Source: Bacteroidota bacterium (GTDB lineage: Bacteria > Bacteroidota > Bacteroidia > Chitinophagales > Chitinophagaceae). Taken from it: a DNA stretch of 9,052 nucleotides. The stretch is from assembly GCA_025361325.1 (NCBI GenBank), contig JANYAL010000296.1, positions 1 through 9,052 on the forward strand. Direction: 5' to 3'. The first letter of the stretch is position 1, and each line of letters starts with the position of its first letter. The notes beneath the pieces were generated by a model. That model was given only the letters and a program-made list of their open reading frames with translations. It searched no databases and was not told where the DNA came from. Of this stretch, positions 1 through 6,467 are shown piece by piece. The position numbers and the translations under genes were made by a program.

Positions 1-1
1 C

Positions 2-115
2 CAGGAATGGAGAAGGACACTTTTACTGAGGTACATGGATTATTATGCCCTGCACATTTCTGATTTCGGGCAAATGAGAACATTGATGGTACTGCATGAA
101 GTGTTGGGTGCCTGA
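2..115 (+). CDS. Possible C-terminal end of an unidentified plus-strand gene (partial)
   Basis: A frame open from the left edge runs 37 codons and stops at TGA 113-115. The visible tail includes WRRTLLLRYMDYYAL and ends MVLHEVLGA. It has no motif I can assign. Codon choice (CTG, AGG, GCC, TAC) resembles the other genes here. The stop lies 14 bases before the stop of the convergent amidohydrolase, a tight tail-to-tail arrangement that would be natural for a real gene end. Against it, 37 open codons can arise by chance, and a minus-strand frame is also open to the edge. Treat as a plausible gene fragment of unknown function. Confidence 0.35.
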   Translation, partial: QEWRRTLLLRYMDYYALHISDFGQMRTLMVLHEVLGA

Positions 116-129
116 TCTGCAATGGATCC

Positions 130-1359
130 TTATAATATCCGTGTACTGGTTGATGCGGTGGAATACTTCTCGTTTTCCAACCCGGCTATTAACACCAACC
201 CAGGCTTTTTCCCCTTTTCAAAACTACCCAGTTCTTTATCCATTTGCAAAGCCCTCGCCCCATTGATGGTGGCCCATTGTAATAGGGTAACAATATCTAA
301 CTGCGGGAATCCTGCCTGCAATGTCCTGATCTCTTCCCAGATGCTTAGCTGATGATTAGAGGCAAGACTATCGGTTCCTAATACGATGGTGCATTGATGT
401 TGCTGAAGCAGCCCTACATCGGGTAATGTATTTGTTATATAAAGGTTCGCATTGGGGCAGAGGCAGAAGAAAGGCGGATGCTGAATAGTGGATTGTAAAT
501 GATTTATAAATTCGATGTCTTTTGCTGAGGTGGTTACATTATGCACCAGTATCATTGATTGATCTTTGGTGAAAAACGGCAGGAAGTACTGCAGACTGCT
601 CTTGCCATCCGGCTTAAAAAAAGAGCTATCAATATTCATCTTTTCGTAAAGGCGCAGAAGATCGCCGGTTCCGGATAAGAACAATTCATTCTCTGCATGG
701 GTCTCCTGGTTATGTATCGTTAACAAACCATTATCCGGAAACGCATCAATCAACCGAAACAACTCCGCTGATACTGAATACGGGGCGTGTGGAGTAAGGC
801 TTGTCCCCTGCAACCTGTAGCCTGCAACTCCCTGTTTCTCCCCTGCAGTTTGCAGCCTGTGGTTTGTATTAAAAGTTTCATAGATCGTTTTTGCCCGCTC
901 AAAACGCATCTCCGCCATATCCGGTGGAAACCCGCTTACTTCAACGAAATTATGATACCGGAGTCTGCATTTTTCCTTCTGAGGGATGGTAAGGGTATTA
1001 TTGCAGATATCCCCTACCGCTACGATGCCGTTGCGCAGCATTTCATCCGCTGCATTTTCGATGGCCGCCAGAATGACGTTATCATCAAAGTGCCTTTCAT
1101 TTACAACGGTGAGGATGAAATCGACCAGCCCGGTATTTTCCGGAATAATATTCCTGAGGTGCGACAGCTCCAGGTGGCAATGGCAATTGATAAAACCGGG
1201 GCAGAGCACCCCGTTTAGCTGTTCAATACCCTCACCGGCATCAGCTACATCAGTTATATCGGCAATGACACCGGTTTCGTCCGTGATCAAAACCACTTCA
1301 GCTCCCCGCATCCGGTAGCCATCAAATAGCTGTGTTGCTTTAAATTTTCTATCCCCCAT
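130..1359 (-). CDS. Amidohydrolase-superfamily metal-dependent deaminase, possibly aminodeoxyfutalosine deaminase-like
   Basis: This 409-residue protein has the TIM-barrel amidohydrolase pattern of the chlorohydrolase/SAH-MTA deaminase group. Visible motifs are PGFINCHCHLELSHL with metal ligands H60 and H62, LTPHAPYSVS with H191, IHNQET with H216 and E219, LVHNV with H273 and GTDS with D330. The family removes an amino group from adenine-type or related rings using a bound metal ion. PHAPYS and the overall motif set also suit the aminodeoxyfutalosine deaminase of the futalosine menaquinone route, but this is inference and no other menaquinone gene is visible. No signal peptide is seen, so it should be cytoplasmic. 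The ATG at 1359 is supported by TACATTTG on the minus strand 20 bases upstream; M17 is an alternative start. Residues about 164-186 are encoded by a degenerate repeat tract and look like an inserted loop before the H191 strand. It is transcribed divergently from prfA. Confidence 0.85.
   Translation of the reverse strand: MGDRKFKATQLFDGYRMRGAEVVLITDETGVIADITDVADAGEGIEQLNGVLCPGFINCHCHLELSHLRNIIPENTGLVDFILTVVNERHFDDNVILAAIENAADEMLRNGIVAVGDICNNTLTIPQKEKCRLRYHNFVEVSGFPPDMAEMRFERAKTIYETFNTNHRLQTAGEKQGVAGYRLQGTSLTPHAPYSVSAELFRLIDAFPDNGLLTIHNQETHAENELFLSGTGDLLRLYEKMNIDSSFFKPDGKSSLQYFLPFFTKDQSMILVHNVTTSAKDIEFINHLQSTIQHPPFFCLCPNANLYITNTLPDVGLLQQHQCTIVLGTDSLASNHQLSIWEEIRTLQAGFPQLDIVTLLQWATINGARALQMDKELGSFEKGKKPGLVLIAGLENEKYSTASTSTRIL
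804..868. repeat. Degenerate 7-bp-period repeat tract inside the amidohydrolase gene
   Basis: On the plus strand the tract reads as heptads: CCTGCAA, CCTGTAG, CCTGCAA, CTCCCTG, then after a short break CCTGCAG, TTTGCAG, CCTGTGG, TTTGTAT. The consensus is about YYTGYRR. Two 21-base copies, 804-824 and 839-859, match at 17 of 21 positions. The tract stays in frame and encodes the loop with two RLQ triplets 14 residues apart (14 codons = 42 bases = six heptads). Such repeats usually lie between genes, so a copy within a reading frame is unusual. Confidence 0.6.
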
Positions 1360-1365
1360 TTATAG

Positions 1366-1387
1366 TATCTTTGCAGCTGCAAATGTA
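1366..1387. promoter_or_regulatory. Divergent pair of -7 elements on a palindrome (amidohydrolase / prfA)
   Basis: The plus strand has TATCTTTG at 1366-1373 and the minus strand has TACATTTG at 1387-1380. Both match the Bacteroidota primary-sigma -7 consensus TAnnTTTG. They are the two ends of a near-symmetric element whose core, TTTGCAGCTGCAAA (1370-1383), is a perfect 14-bp palindrome. The minus copy lies 20 bases upstream of the amidohydrolase ATG, giving a very short leader. The plus copy would give prfA a leader of about 135 bases. No convincing TTG at -33 is seen on either side at the usual spacing, so activity is inferred from the -7 elements alone. Confidence 0.5.
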
Positions 1388-1439
1388 TTTAATGCAAACC
1401 TTCTTCTGCCTTCTTTTTTATTAGCTATGCCTTAAGCAT

Positions 1440-1467
1440 CCGGTATCTTTTTTGGTCCTGATACCGG
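1440..1467 (+). promoter_or_regulatory. Strong hairpin in the prfA leader
   Basis: CCGGTATC (1440-1447) and GATACCGG (1460-1467) are perfect 8-bp complements around a 12-base T-rich loop. The hairpin lies between the likely promoter (1366-1373) and the prfA ATG, ending 50 bases before the start codon. No T-run follows it on either strand, so it does not look like an ordinary terminator. A weaker ATGC/GCAT stem (1427-1430 with 1436-1439) sits just upstream. It could be an mRNA stability or translation-control element; its function is unknown. Confidence 0.4.
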
Positions 1468-1517
1468 TGTATTGATCGTGCTACCGCACCACTGCTGAAT
1501 CCAAAAAAATAATAAAC

Positions 1518-2582
1518 ATGCTCGATAAACTGGATGCCATAAAAGCAAGATTTGACAACCTGGGTATTGCCCTCACCAATCCGGCGATTGTAAGCGATAA
1601 TAAGAAATTTACCGAAACCAGCAAGGAATACCGAAGCCTGGAAAGGATCGTGAATGCCCGTAACGAATACATGAAGACATTAGATGACATAGCCTTCAGC
1701 AAAGAAGTACTGAATTCCGATGATGAGGAAATGCGGGAGATGGTTAAACACTTACTGCCGGCTCTGGAGGAAAAAAAGACCAGGCTGGAAGCCTCGCTAC
1801 GTACCATGCTGATCCCCAAAGACCCATATGATGAAAAGAACGCTATCCTTGAGATACGCGCCGGCACAGGCGGTGATGAAGCATCGCTTTTTGCGGGCGA
1901 CCTGCTTCGCATGTACCTGAAATACTGTGAAAAGAAAGGCTGGAAGACAGTATTGCTGAGTGAGAGCGAAGGTACTGTCGGCGGTTACAAAGAGGTACAG
2001 GTAGAGGTGGTGGGCGAAGAGGTGTACGGCATATTGAAATTCGAAAGCGGGGTACACCGGGTGCAGCGTGTACCAGATACCGAATCCAGCGGGCGGGTGC
2101 ATACCAGTGCCGCCACAGTAGCCGTGATGCCCGAAGCTGAAGCCATCGATTTTGAACTGAAGGAAAGTGATGTGAAGATGGAGACGGCACGCAGCGGGGG
2201 TGCCGGCGGGCAAAACGTGAACAAGGTGGAGACCAAAGTGTTTCTTACCCACAAACCCACCGGCATTGTGGTGGTCTGCCAGACCGAGCGCAGCCAGTTA
2301 GGTAACCGGGAAAAGGCCATGGACATGCTCCGAACCAAATTATACGATGAGGAAGTGCGCAAGGCGGAAGAGGCCATTGCCCATAAACGCAAAAGCCTGG
2401 TGAGTACCGGCGACAGGAGCGCCAAGATCAGAACCTACAATTATCCGCAGGGTAGGGTCACCGACCACCGCATCGGGCTCACGGTCTATAACCTGGATAC
2501 AATACTGAACGGCGATATCCAGGAATTCATCGATGCGCTGCAGTTTGCAGAGAATGCCGAGAAATTAACTGCGCAGCAATAA
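1518..2582 (+). CDS. prfA: Peptide chain release factor 1 (RF1)
   Basis: RF1 recognises UAA and UAG in the ribosomal A site and triggers hydrolysis of the peptidyl-tRNA. The 354-residue length is typical. The N-terminal helical domain spans roughly residues 1-100. The [12 protein letters not shown] segment follows at 111-122. The codon-recognition region [19 protein letters not shown] carries the P-x-T tripeptide of RF1 (P186 and T188) rather than the SPF of RF2. The catalytic GGQ loop is in [13 protein letters not shown] with GGQ at 230-232; the Gln is the residue methylated by PrmC in this family. [23 protein letters not shown] follows at 296-318 in the usual place. The ATG at 1518 is preceded by an A-rich stretch without a clear Shine-Dalgarno sequence, as is common in Bacteroidota. 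It has about 400 gene-free bases downstream and appears monocistronic. Confidence 0.97.
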   Translation: MLDKLDAIKARFDNLGIALTNPAIVSDNKKFTETSKEYRSLERIVNARNEYMKTLDDIAFSKEVLNSDDEEMREMVKHLLPALEEKKTRLEASLRTMLIPKDPYDEKNAILEIRAGTGGDEASLFAGDLLRMYLKYCEKKGWKTVLLSESEGTVGGYKEVQVEVVGEEVYGILKFESGVHRVQRVPDTESSGRVHTSAATVAVMPEAEAIDFELKESDVKMETARSGGAGGQNVNKVETKVFLTHKPTGIVVVCQTERSQLGNREKAMDMLRTKLYDEEVRKAEEAIAHKRKSLVSTGDRSAKIRTYNYPQGRVTDHRIGLTVYNLDTILNGDIQEFIDALQFAENAEKLTAQQ

Positions 2583-2838
2583 CAGAAAGGGTAGAAATCC
2601 TCCGGCAGCAAGCTTTCCGGGAGAAGCCTGATAAACAGGATGAAAATAAATAAACCTTTCTTCCTGAAAATAATATGTTCGTTTTACCGTTATACACGCA
2701 CAGAAAGCATTTAAAACAGGGCATTTAGGAAATATTAACAGATCTGGTCAAACAACTGGCCCCGATTTTGCGTATATTATTTTGGTATTATCAACAAGGC
2801 AAATACAATTTTCTCATAAGCAGTTAGTTTTGGTAACG

Positions 2839-2869
2839 GCCCCGGTTTCTACCGGGGCTTCTCTTTTTT
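2839..2869 (+). terminator. Intrinsic terminator downstream of prfA
   Basis: GCCCCGG (2839-2845) pairs perfectly with CCGGGGC (2852-2858) around the loop TTTCTA. TTCTCTTTTTT follows at 2859-2869. This is a classic GC-rich stem with a T-tract on the plus strand. It would end transcription from prfA, or from a small RNA encoded between them. Confidence 0.8.
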
Positions 2870-2902
2870 GAATGGATACTAAACTTCATTCTATTTTTAT
2901 GG

Positions 2903-2921
2903 GGTTAATATCTTGTTAACC
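2903..2921. promoter_or_regulatory. Inverted repeat, possible operator
   Basis: GGTTAA (2903-2908) and TTAACC (2916-2921) are perfect complements separated by 7 bases. The repeat ends 9 bases upstream of the TTTG proposed as the -33 element of the next gene, a natural place for an activator or repressor. Six-base arms in AT-rich DNA can occur by chance. Confidence 0.25.
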
Positions 2922-2930
2922 AGTAGTTGT

Positions 2931-2963
2931 TTTGATTTCCCGGCACATCATTTTATATAGTTG
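2931..2963 (+). promoter_or_regulatory. Candidate promoter of the trifunctional polysaccharide gene
   Basis: TTTG (2931-2934) is followed after 21 bases by TATAGTTG (2956-2963), a 7 of 8 match to TAnnTTTG at the right spacing for a Bacteroidota promoter. Transcription would start about 15 bases before the ATG at 2984. A second -7-like TATCTTTA at 2973-2980 is only 3 bases from the ATG, which is too close unless the start is leaderless. Confidence 0.4.
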
Positions 2964-2983
2964 TATTCACTATATCTTTACGC

Positions 2984-5614
2984 ATGGACAATTCGTCTCA
3001 GATATTTCAGACCAATAACCCGGTAAGGTGGAAGAGCATCAAATGGACCATCCGGATCCTGATGTTCGTATTCCTTTTCCTGTTAGTGGTAGTGGTGTTG
3101 GCCATTGTGAACGGAAGCAATCCCAATCTTCCCAATTTCAATGCCAGGGCCAAGTATTATCAAAGCAAGATGGACCCCACCAATAAACTGACCCTCGTTA
3201 CCCCGCGGAATGAAAAATACAAGGGCTTCAAGGATTTCCTGGAAAAGAAACAAAAGGAGGATTCTCTAAAAAGTATCAAAGCCCCTAAAATAAATGCATC
3301 GCTGATCCGCGGTGCTTTTTATACACCCTGGCAGGCAGGGGCGCTGCCCGATCTGTTCAAAAATGCAGATAAGCTCAACACGATATACCCTGAATGGTTC
3401 TTCATAGATACGGTGAGCTATGGCCTGCAGACCAGGATCGACCAGGCAGGACTGGCTATCATGAAACAAAACAATCTCAGCATACAACCCATTTTCAATA
3501 ATTACCATTCTGCCAACGAGAGAACTAAGTCGGGTTTCTTCGATAGCAAACTCTCTCATATCATCCTGAACGACCCTGTCAAAAGGCAATATATCATCCG
3601 GCAGATTGTGGATACGCTTACTTTCTACCATCTGCAGGGACTTAACGTTGACTTTGAGGAATTGAAGGAGAATACCAACGAACCCCTTACCTTTTTTCAA
3701 AAGGAATTATATGACGCCATGCACCCACGTGGCCTGTTGGTTAGCATGGACGTGCAGTCGAGGAACGATGACTATGACATAAAAAAGCTGGCAGCCTATA
3801 ACGACTTTGTCATTCTAATGGCATACGACCAGTTCAGCGATGCCACCGGGCCCGGGCCCATCAGTGCACAGAAATGGATAGAGGACCAGCTGGACTGGAT
3901 GGATGATCAGATTATTGTTTCAAAGATCATTATGGGCGTGGCCGGATATGCCAGGGACTGGATAGAGGAGGAGGATGAGAACGGAAAAAGAGTAAAAAGA
4001 GTGGAGGATTTTGGATATACTGAAGCAATTGACAGGGCAAAGATCGCCAGTGCCGCCATACATTTCGACAATAACACCTATAACCTGAATTACAGTTTCA
4101 CTGAAAATGCATCGGACAGTTCTTCCCCAAGCACCCATTCTGTATGGTTTACTGATGCTGCTACCACGTTCAATATCTTAAGGTTCAACGACGACTATCC
4201 AACGGCTGGTACCGCACTCTGGCACCTGGGTGGGGAGGATCCACGCATATGGACTTATTACTACCGGAACCTCAGTTCCGAATCCATTCGCAGGAACGCC
4301 TTTGATTTTGGTCTGTTCTCCTCGTTGCTTCCCGATCCTAACAAAAAGCCTACAGCCACCGGAGAGGGAGAATTACTCAATATCATATACAGCCCCGAAC
4401 AGGGAAATATCCAGCTGGAAATAGACAGTAGCGAAATGCTGATCGCAGAACAGCATTACGTCAAACTGCCTTCAGGTTATGTGTATGAAAAATTTGCCGA
4501 GGACAAATCACCCATTGGCCCCGGGCATAAGATCATCCTGACCTTTGATGACGGTCCTGATGCCGAATACACGCCAAAGATTCTGGACATACTGGAAAAG
4601 CAAAAGATACCTGCCACTTTTTTCATCATCGGGTTAAACGGTGAAAGCAATATTCCCTTATTGAAAAGAATCTACGATGATGGCTATGAGATCGGTAACC
4701 ATACATTCACCCATAACAATATTGCCCTCATGAGCCCGGAAAGAGCCGACCTTGAAATGAAGGCTACCCGCCTGCTCATAGAAAGCATAACCGGGCATTC
4801 CACCATATTATTCAGGGCCCCCTACAATGCGGATAGTGAACCGCAGACCTTTGAAGAGATAGAGCCACTGGCCCGAAGCAAGAAGGATAATTATATCACG
4901 GTGGGTGAAAGCATCGATCCCAATGACTGGGATCCTGTAAACAATGCAGACAGTATCGTGAACCGCATCATCCGCATAACCGAAGACAACAATGCCAGTA
5001 TCATCCTGCTGCATGACGCTGGTGGCAAGACCAGGCAACCAACCGTGGATGCCCTTCCTCGGATCATTGACTATTTTAAGAAGAGAGGTTGCAAATTTAC
5101 TACCATCGCTGACCTGATGGGTAAGACGAAAGATGATGTCATGCCCCCCATAAAGAGAAGCTGGATGAATTCCCTGAATTTCTTTTTTGCAGAGGCTACT
5201 TATTGGGGAGGACATATCCTTTTTGCACTCTTCATTATCGGCATCATTCTTTCCGTGGGCAGGATGGTCATGATGGGCATTCTCGCGGCTATCCAGAATA
5301 AAAGGGAAAAGAAGATGGTCTATTCCACAATGCAACCAAAGGTCAGCATCATCATCCCGGCCTACAATGAGGAACTAAATGCCATTAGAACGGTCATGAG
5401 CCTGTTGCAGCAGGATTATCCTGCACTGGACATCGTTTTCGTGGATGACGGTAGTACCGACAACACGTTCAAGGTAGTAAGCGGGGAATTTGCATCCACA
5501 CCGAATGTTAAAGTATATACCATGCCTAATGGTGGAAAGGCTTCGGCCCTGAATTACGGGGTCAGCATCGCCACCAGTGAATATGTGGTGTGTATAGATG
5601 CCGATACCAGTTAA
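2984..5614 (+). CDS. GH18-like / NodB deacetylase / GT2 trifunctional polysaccharide protein, N-terminal part (frameshifted)
   Basis: This is the first 876 residues of a protein whose intact form would be about 1149. A TM helix spans 23-43. A GH18-like domain (about 105-430) has GLNVDFEEL with D223 and the catalytic acid E225, MAYD at 279-282 and ALWHLGGEDPRIW at 411-423; the first Asp of the DxxDxDxE motif is Q218. A NodB/CE4 deacetylase (about 515-710) has TFDDGP (D522, D523), NHTFTH (H573, H577), RAPY (611-614), a D-x-x-DWD segment at 645-650 and LLHD (H677). A TM segment spans about 743-768. The GT2 domain starts at 785 with VSIIIPAYNEE, DDGSTDNT and NGGKASALNYG, and reaches the DxD motif IDADT (871-875). 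There the frame runs into Ser-stop, and the expected continuation QLKTDAV lies in the next frame. The hydrolase and deacetylase should face the periplasm and the GT2 the cytoplasm. If the frameshift is real, polymer synthesis is lost while the two periplasmic domains remain. Confidence 0.88.
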   Translation: MDNSSQIFQTNNPVRWKSIKWTIRILMFVFLFLLVVVVLAIVNGSNPNLPNFNARAKYYQSKMDPTNKLTLVTPRNEKYKGFKDFLEKKQKEDSLKSIKAPKINASLIRGAFYTPWQAGALPDLFKNADKLNTIYPEWFFIDTVSYGLQTRIDQAGLAIMKQNNLSIQPIFNNYHSANERTKSGFFDSKLSHIILNDPVKRQYIIRQIVDTLTFYHLQGLNVDFEELKENTNEPLTFFQKELYDAMHPRGLLVSMDVQSRNDDYDIKKLAAYNDFVILMAYDQFSDATGPGPISAQKWIEDQLDWMDDQIIVSKIIMGVAGYARDWIEEEDENGKRVKRVEDFGYTEAIDRAKIASAAIHFDNNTYNLNYSFTENASDSSSPSTHSVWFTDAATTFNILRFNDDYPTAGTALWHLGGEDPRIWTYYYRNLSSESIRRNAFDFGLFSSLLPDPNKKPTATGEGELLNIIYSPEQGNIQLEIDSSEMLIAEQHYVKLPSGYVYEKFAEDKSPIGPGHKIILTFDDGPDAEYTPKILDILEKQKIPATFFIIGLNGESNIPLLKRIYDDGYEIGNHTFTHNNIALMSPERADLEMKATRLLIESITGHSTILFRAPYNADSEPQTFEEIEPLARSKKDNYITVGESIDPNDWDPVNNADSIVNRIIRITEDNNASIILLHDAGGKTRQPTVDALPRIIDYFKKRGCKFTTIADLMGKTKDDVMPPIKRSWMNSLNFFFAEATYWGGHILFALFIIGIILSVGRMVMMGILAAIQNKREKKMVYSTMQPKVSIIIPAYNEELNAIRTVMSLLQQDYPALDIVFVDDGSTDNTFKVVSGEFASTPNVKVYTMPNGGKASALNYGVSIATSEYVVCIDADTS

Positions 5615-6432
5615 AGACCGATGCTGTAACAGAACTGATGAAGAAGTTCATCACCGATAAGACCGGTGCCGTTGCCGGGAATGTAAAAGTGGGTAATGAA
5701 ATAAACCTGATCACCTATTGGCAAAGCATTGAATACATCACCTCCCAGAATTTCGACAGGCGTGCTTTCGACCTGCTCGACTGCATCATCGTGGTACCCG
5801 GGGCCATTGGTGGTTTCCGCAAAGACGCCATCATCAGGGCTGGCGGTTTCACCTCCGATACCCTGGCCGAGGACTGCGACCTTACCATGCGTCTTCACCG
5901 GGAGGGATACACGATCAGGAACTGCACAAAAGCCATTTCCTATACAGAGGCCCCGGAGACCATGAGGCAATTTATGAAACAACGTTTCCGTTGGAGTTTT
6001 GGCGTGATGCAGAGCTTTTGGAAACACAGGGATGCAGTACTGAACCCCCGTTATAAAAATTTCGGTATGGTAGCACTGCCCAATATCCTCATCTTCCAGA
6101 TGATATTACCCTTCCTGGCGCCACTTGCTGACCTGGTACTCCTGATAAGCCTGATGGCGGCGGGCTTTGGAATCATACAGTCCAGCATTGGACATATCCT
6201 TATCTATTACGGAATCTTCACCCTGGTTGATGTGGCAGGCGCCGCCCTGGCATTTGCTTTTGAGAAGGAGGATTACAAAAAATTGTTGTGGATGGTACCA
6301 CAAAGACTGGTTTACAGGCAGTTGATGTATTATATTCTGCTCAAATCTTTTGGCAAAGCACTCAAAGGGGAATTACAAGCCTGGGGCGTGCTGAAACGTA
6401 CGGGAAATGTTAAACAGTCATTAACTGCCTAA
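5590..6432 (+). CDS. C-terminal half of the GT2 glycosyltransferase of the same gene, after the frameshift
   Basis: Read from the GTG at 5590 this frame gives 280 residues, but true homology begins at QLKTDAVTELMKKF (residue 7), directly continuing the upstream DADT. It carries the rest of a processive GT2 enzyme: PGAIGGFRKDA (70-80), LAEDCDLTMRL with the acceptor-site ED (94-95) and QRFRW (131-135), the QxxRW motif of cellulose, hyaluronan and poly-GlcNAc synthases. Hydrophobic helices follow at about 163-190 and 200-224. Restoring one C near 5608 fuses it to the upstream frame and gives exactly 1150 codons from 2984 to 6432, including the stop. It has no promoter or plausible start of its own; ATG 5638 lies inside the domain. 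Alone it would lack the nucleotide-sugar binding half, so it is best treated as part of a broken or mis-sequenced gene. tatC starts 35 bases after its stop. Confidence 0.85.
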   Translation: MYRCRYQLKTDAVTELMKKFITDKTGAVAGNVKVGNEINLITYWQSIEYITSQNFDRRAFDLLDCIIVVPGAIGGFRKDAIIRAGGFTSDTLAEDCDLTMRLHREGYTIRNCTKAISYTEAPETMRQFMKQRFRWSFGVMQSFWKHRDAVLNPRYKNFGMVALPNILIFQMILPFLAPLADLVLLISLMAAGFGIIQSSIGHILIYYGIFTLVDVAGAALAFAFEKEDYKKLLWMVPQRLVYRQLMYYILLKSFGKALKGELQAWGVLKRTGNVKQSLTA

Positions 6433-6449
6433 CTTTAGAAGCACTACTT

Positions 6450-6457
6450 TACCTTTG
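6450..6457 (+). promoter_or_regulatory. -7 promoter element of tatC
   Basis: TACCTTTG matches TAnnTTTG exactly and ends 10 bases before the tatC ATG. Transcription would begin within a few bases of the start codon, giving a leaderless or nearly leaderless message. No TTG is seen at the expected -33 distance, because the upstream sequence is the end of the glycosyltransferase gene. tatC may therefore have its own promoter despite the short gap. Confidence 0.45.
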
Positions 6458-6467
6458 CCATCCAATT

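Larger units (their letters stand above)
2583..2983. other. Gene-free stretch between prfA and the polysaccharide gene
   Basis: No credible coding frame is seen. The only sizeable frame, on the minus strand at 2527-2724, overlaps the prfA end and has a Cys/Ser-rich composition unlike a real protein. The stretch holds an intrinsic terminator (2839-2869), a GGTTAA inverted repeat (2903-2921) and a candidate promoter (2931-2963). The 256 bases between the prfA stop and the terminator hairpin are long for a simple 3' untranslated region and could hide a small RNA. A poor promoter-like TATTTTGG lies at 2778-2785. Confidence 0.5.

Noticed and set aside
804..868. CRISPR-like array
   Set aside because: The units are 7 bases and degenerate, with no regular spacers and no cas genes nearby.
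1985..2425. Minus-strand open frame of 146 codons opposite prfA
   Set aside because: It lies wholly within the clearly coding prfA, and its Ser/Leu/Thr-rich composition is that of an antisense shadow.
2527..2724. Minus-strand 65-codon frame spanning the prfA end
   Set aside because: It overlaps the prfA C-terminus, its Cys/Ser-rich translation has no motif, and no promoter or leader is apparent.
2583..2983. tRNA, SRP RNA, tmRNA or riboswitch in the long gap
   Set aside because: No cloverleaf, CCA end, SRP core or known aptamer pattern could be recognised. Only the terminator is clear.
4808..5335. Minus-strand open frame of 175 codons opposite the deacetylase domain
   Set aside because: It overlaps a region with strong NodB motifs on the plus strand, and its translation has no recognisable domain.
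5600..5616. Programmed -1 ribosomal frameshift joining the two halves of the glycosyltransferase
   Set aside because: The sequence at the junction (GATACCAGTTAA) has no X-XXY-YYZ slippery heptamer, and no obvious stimulatory hairpin follows. A deletion or sequencing error explains it more simply.
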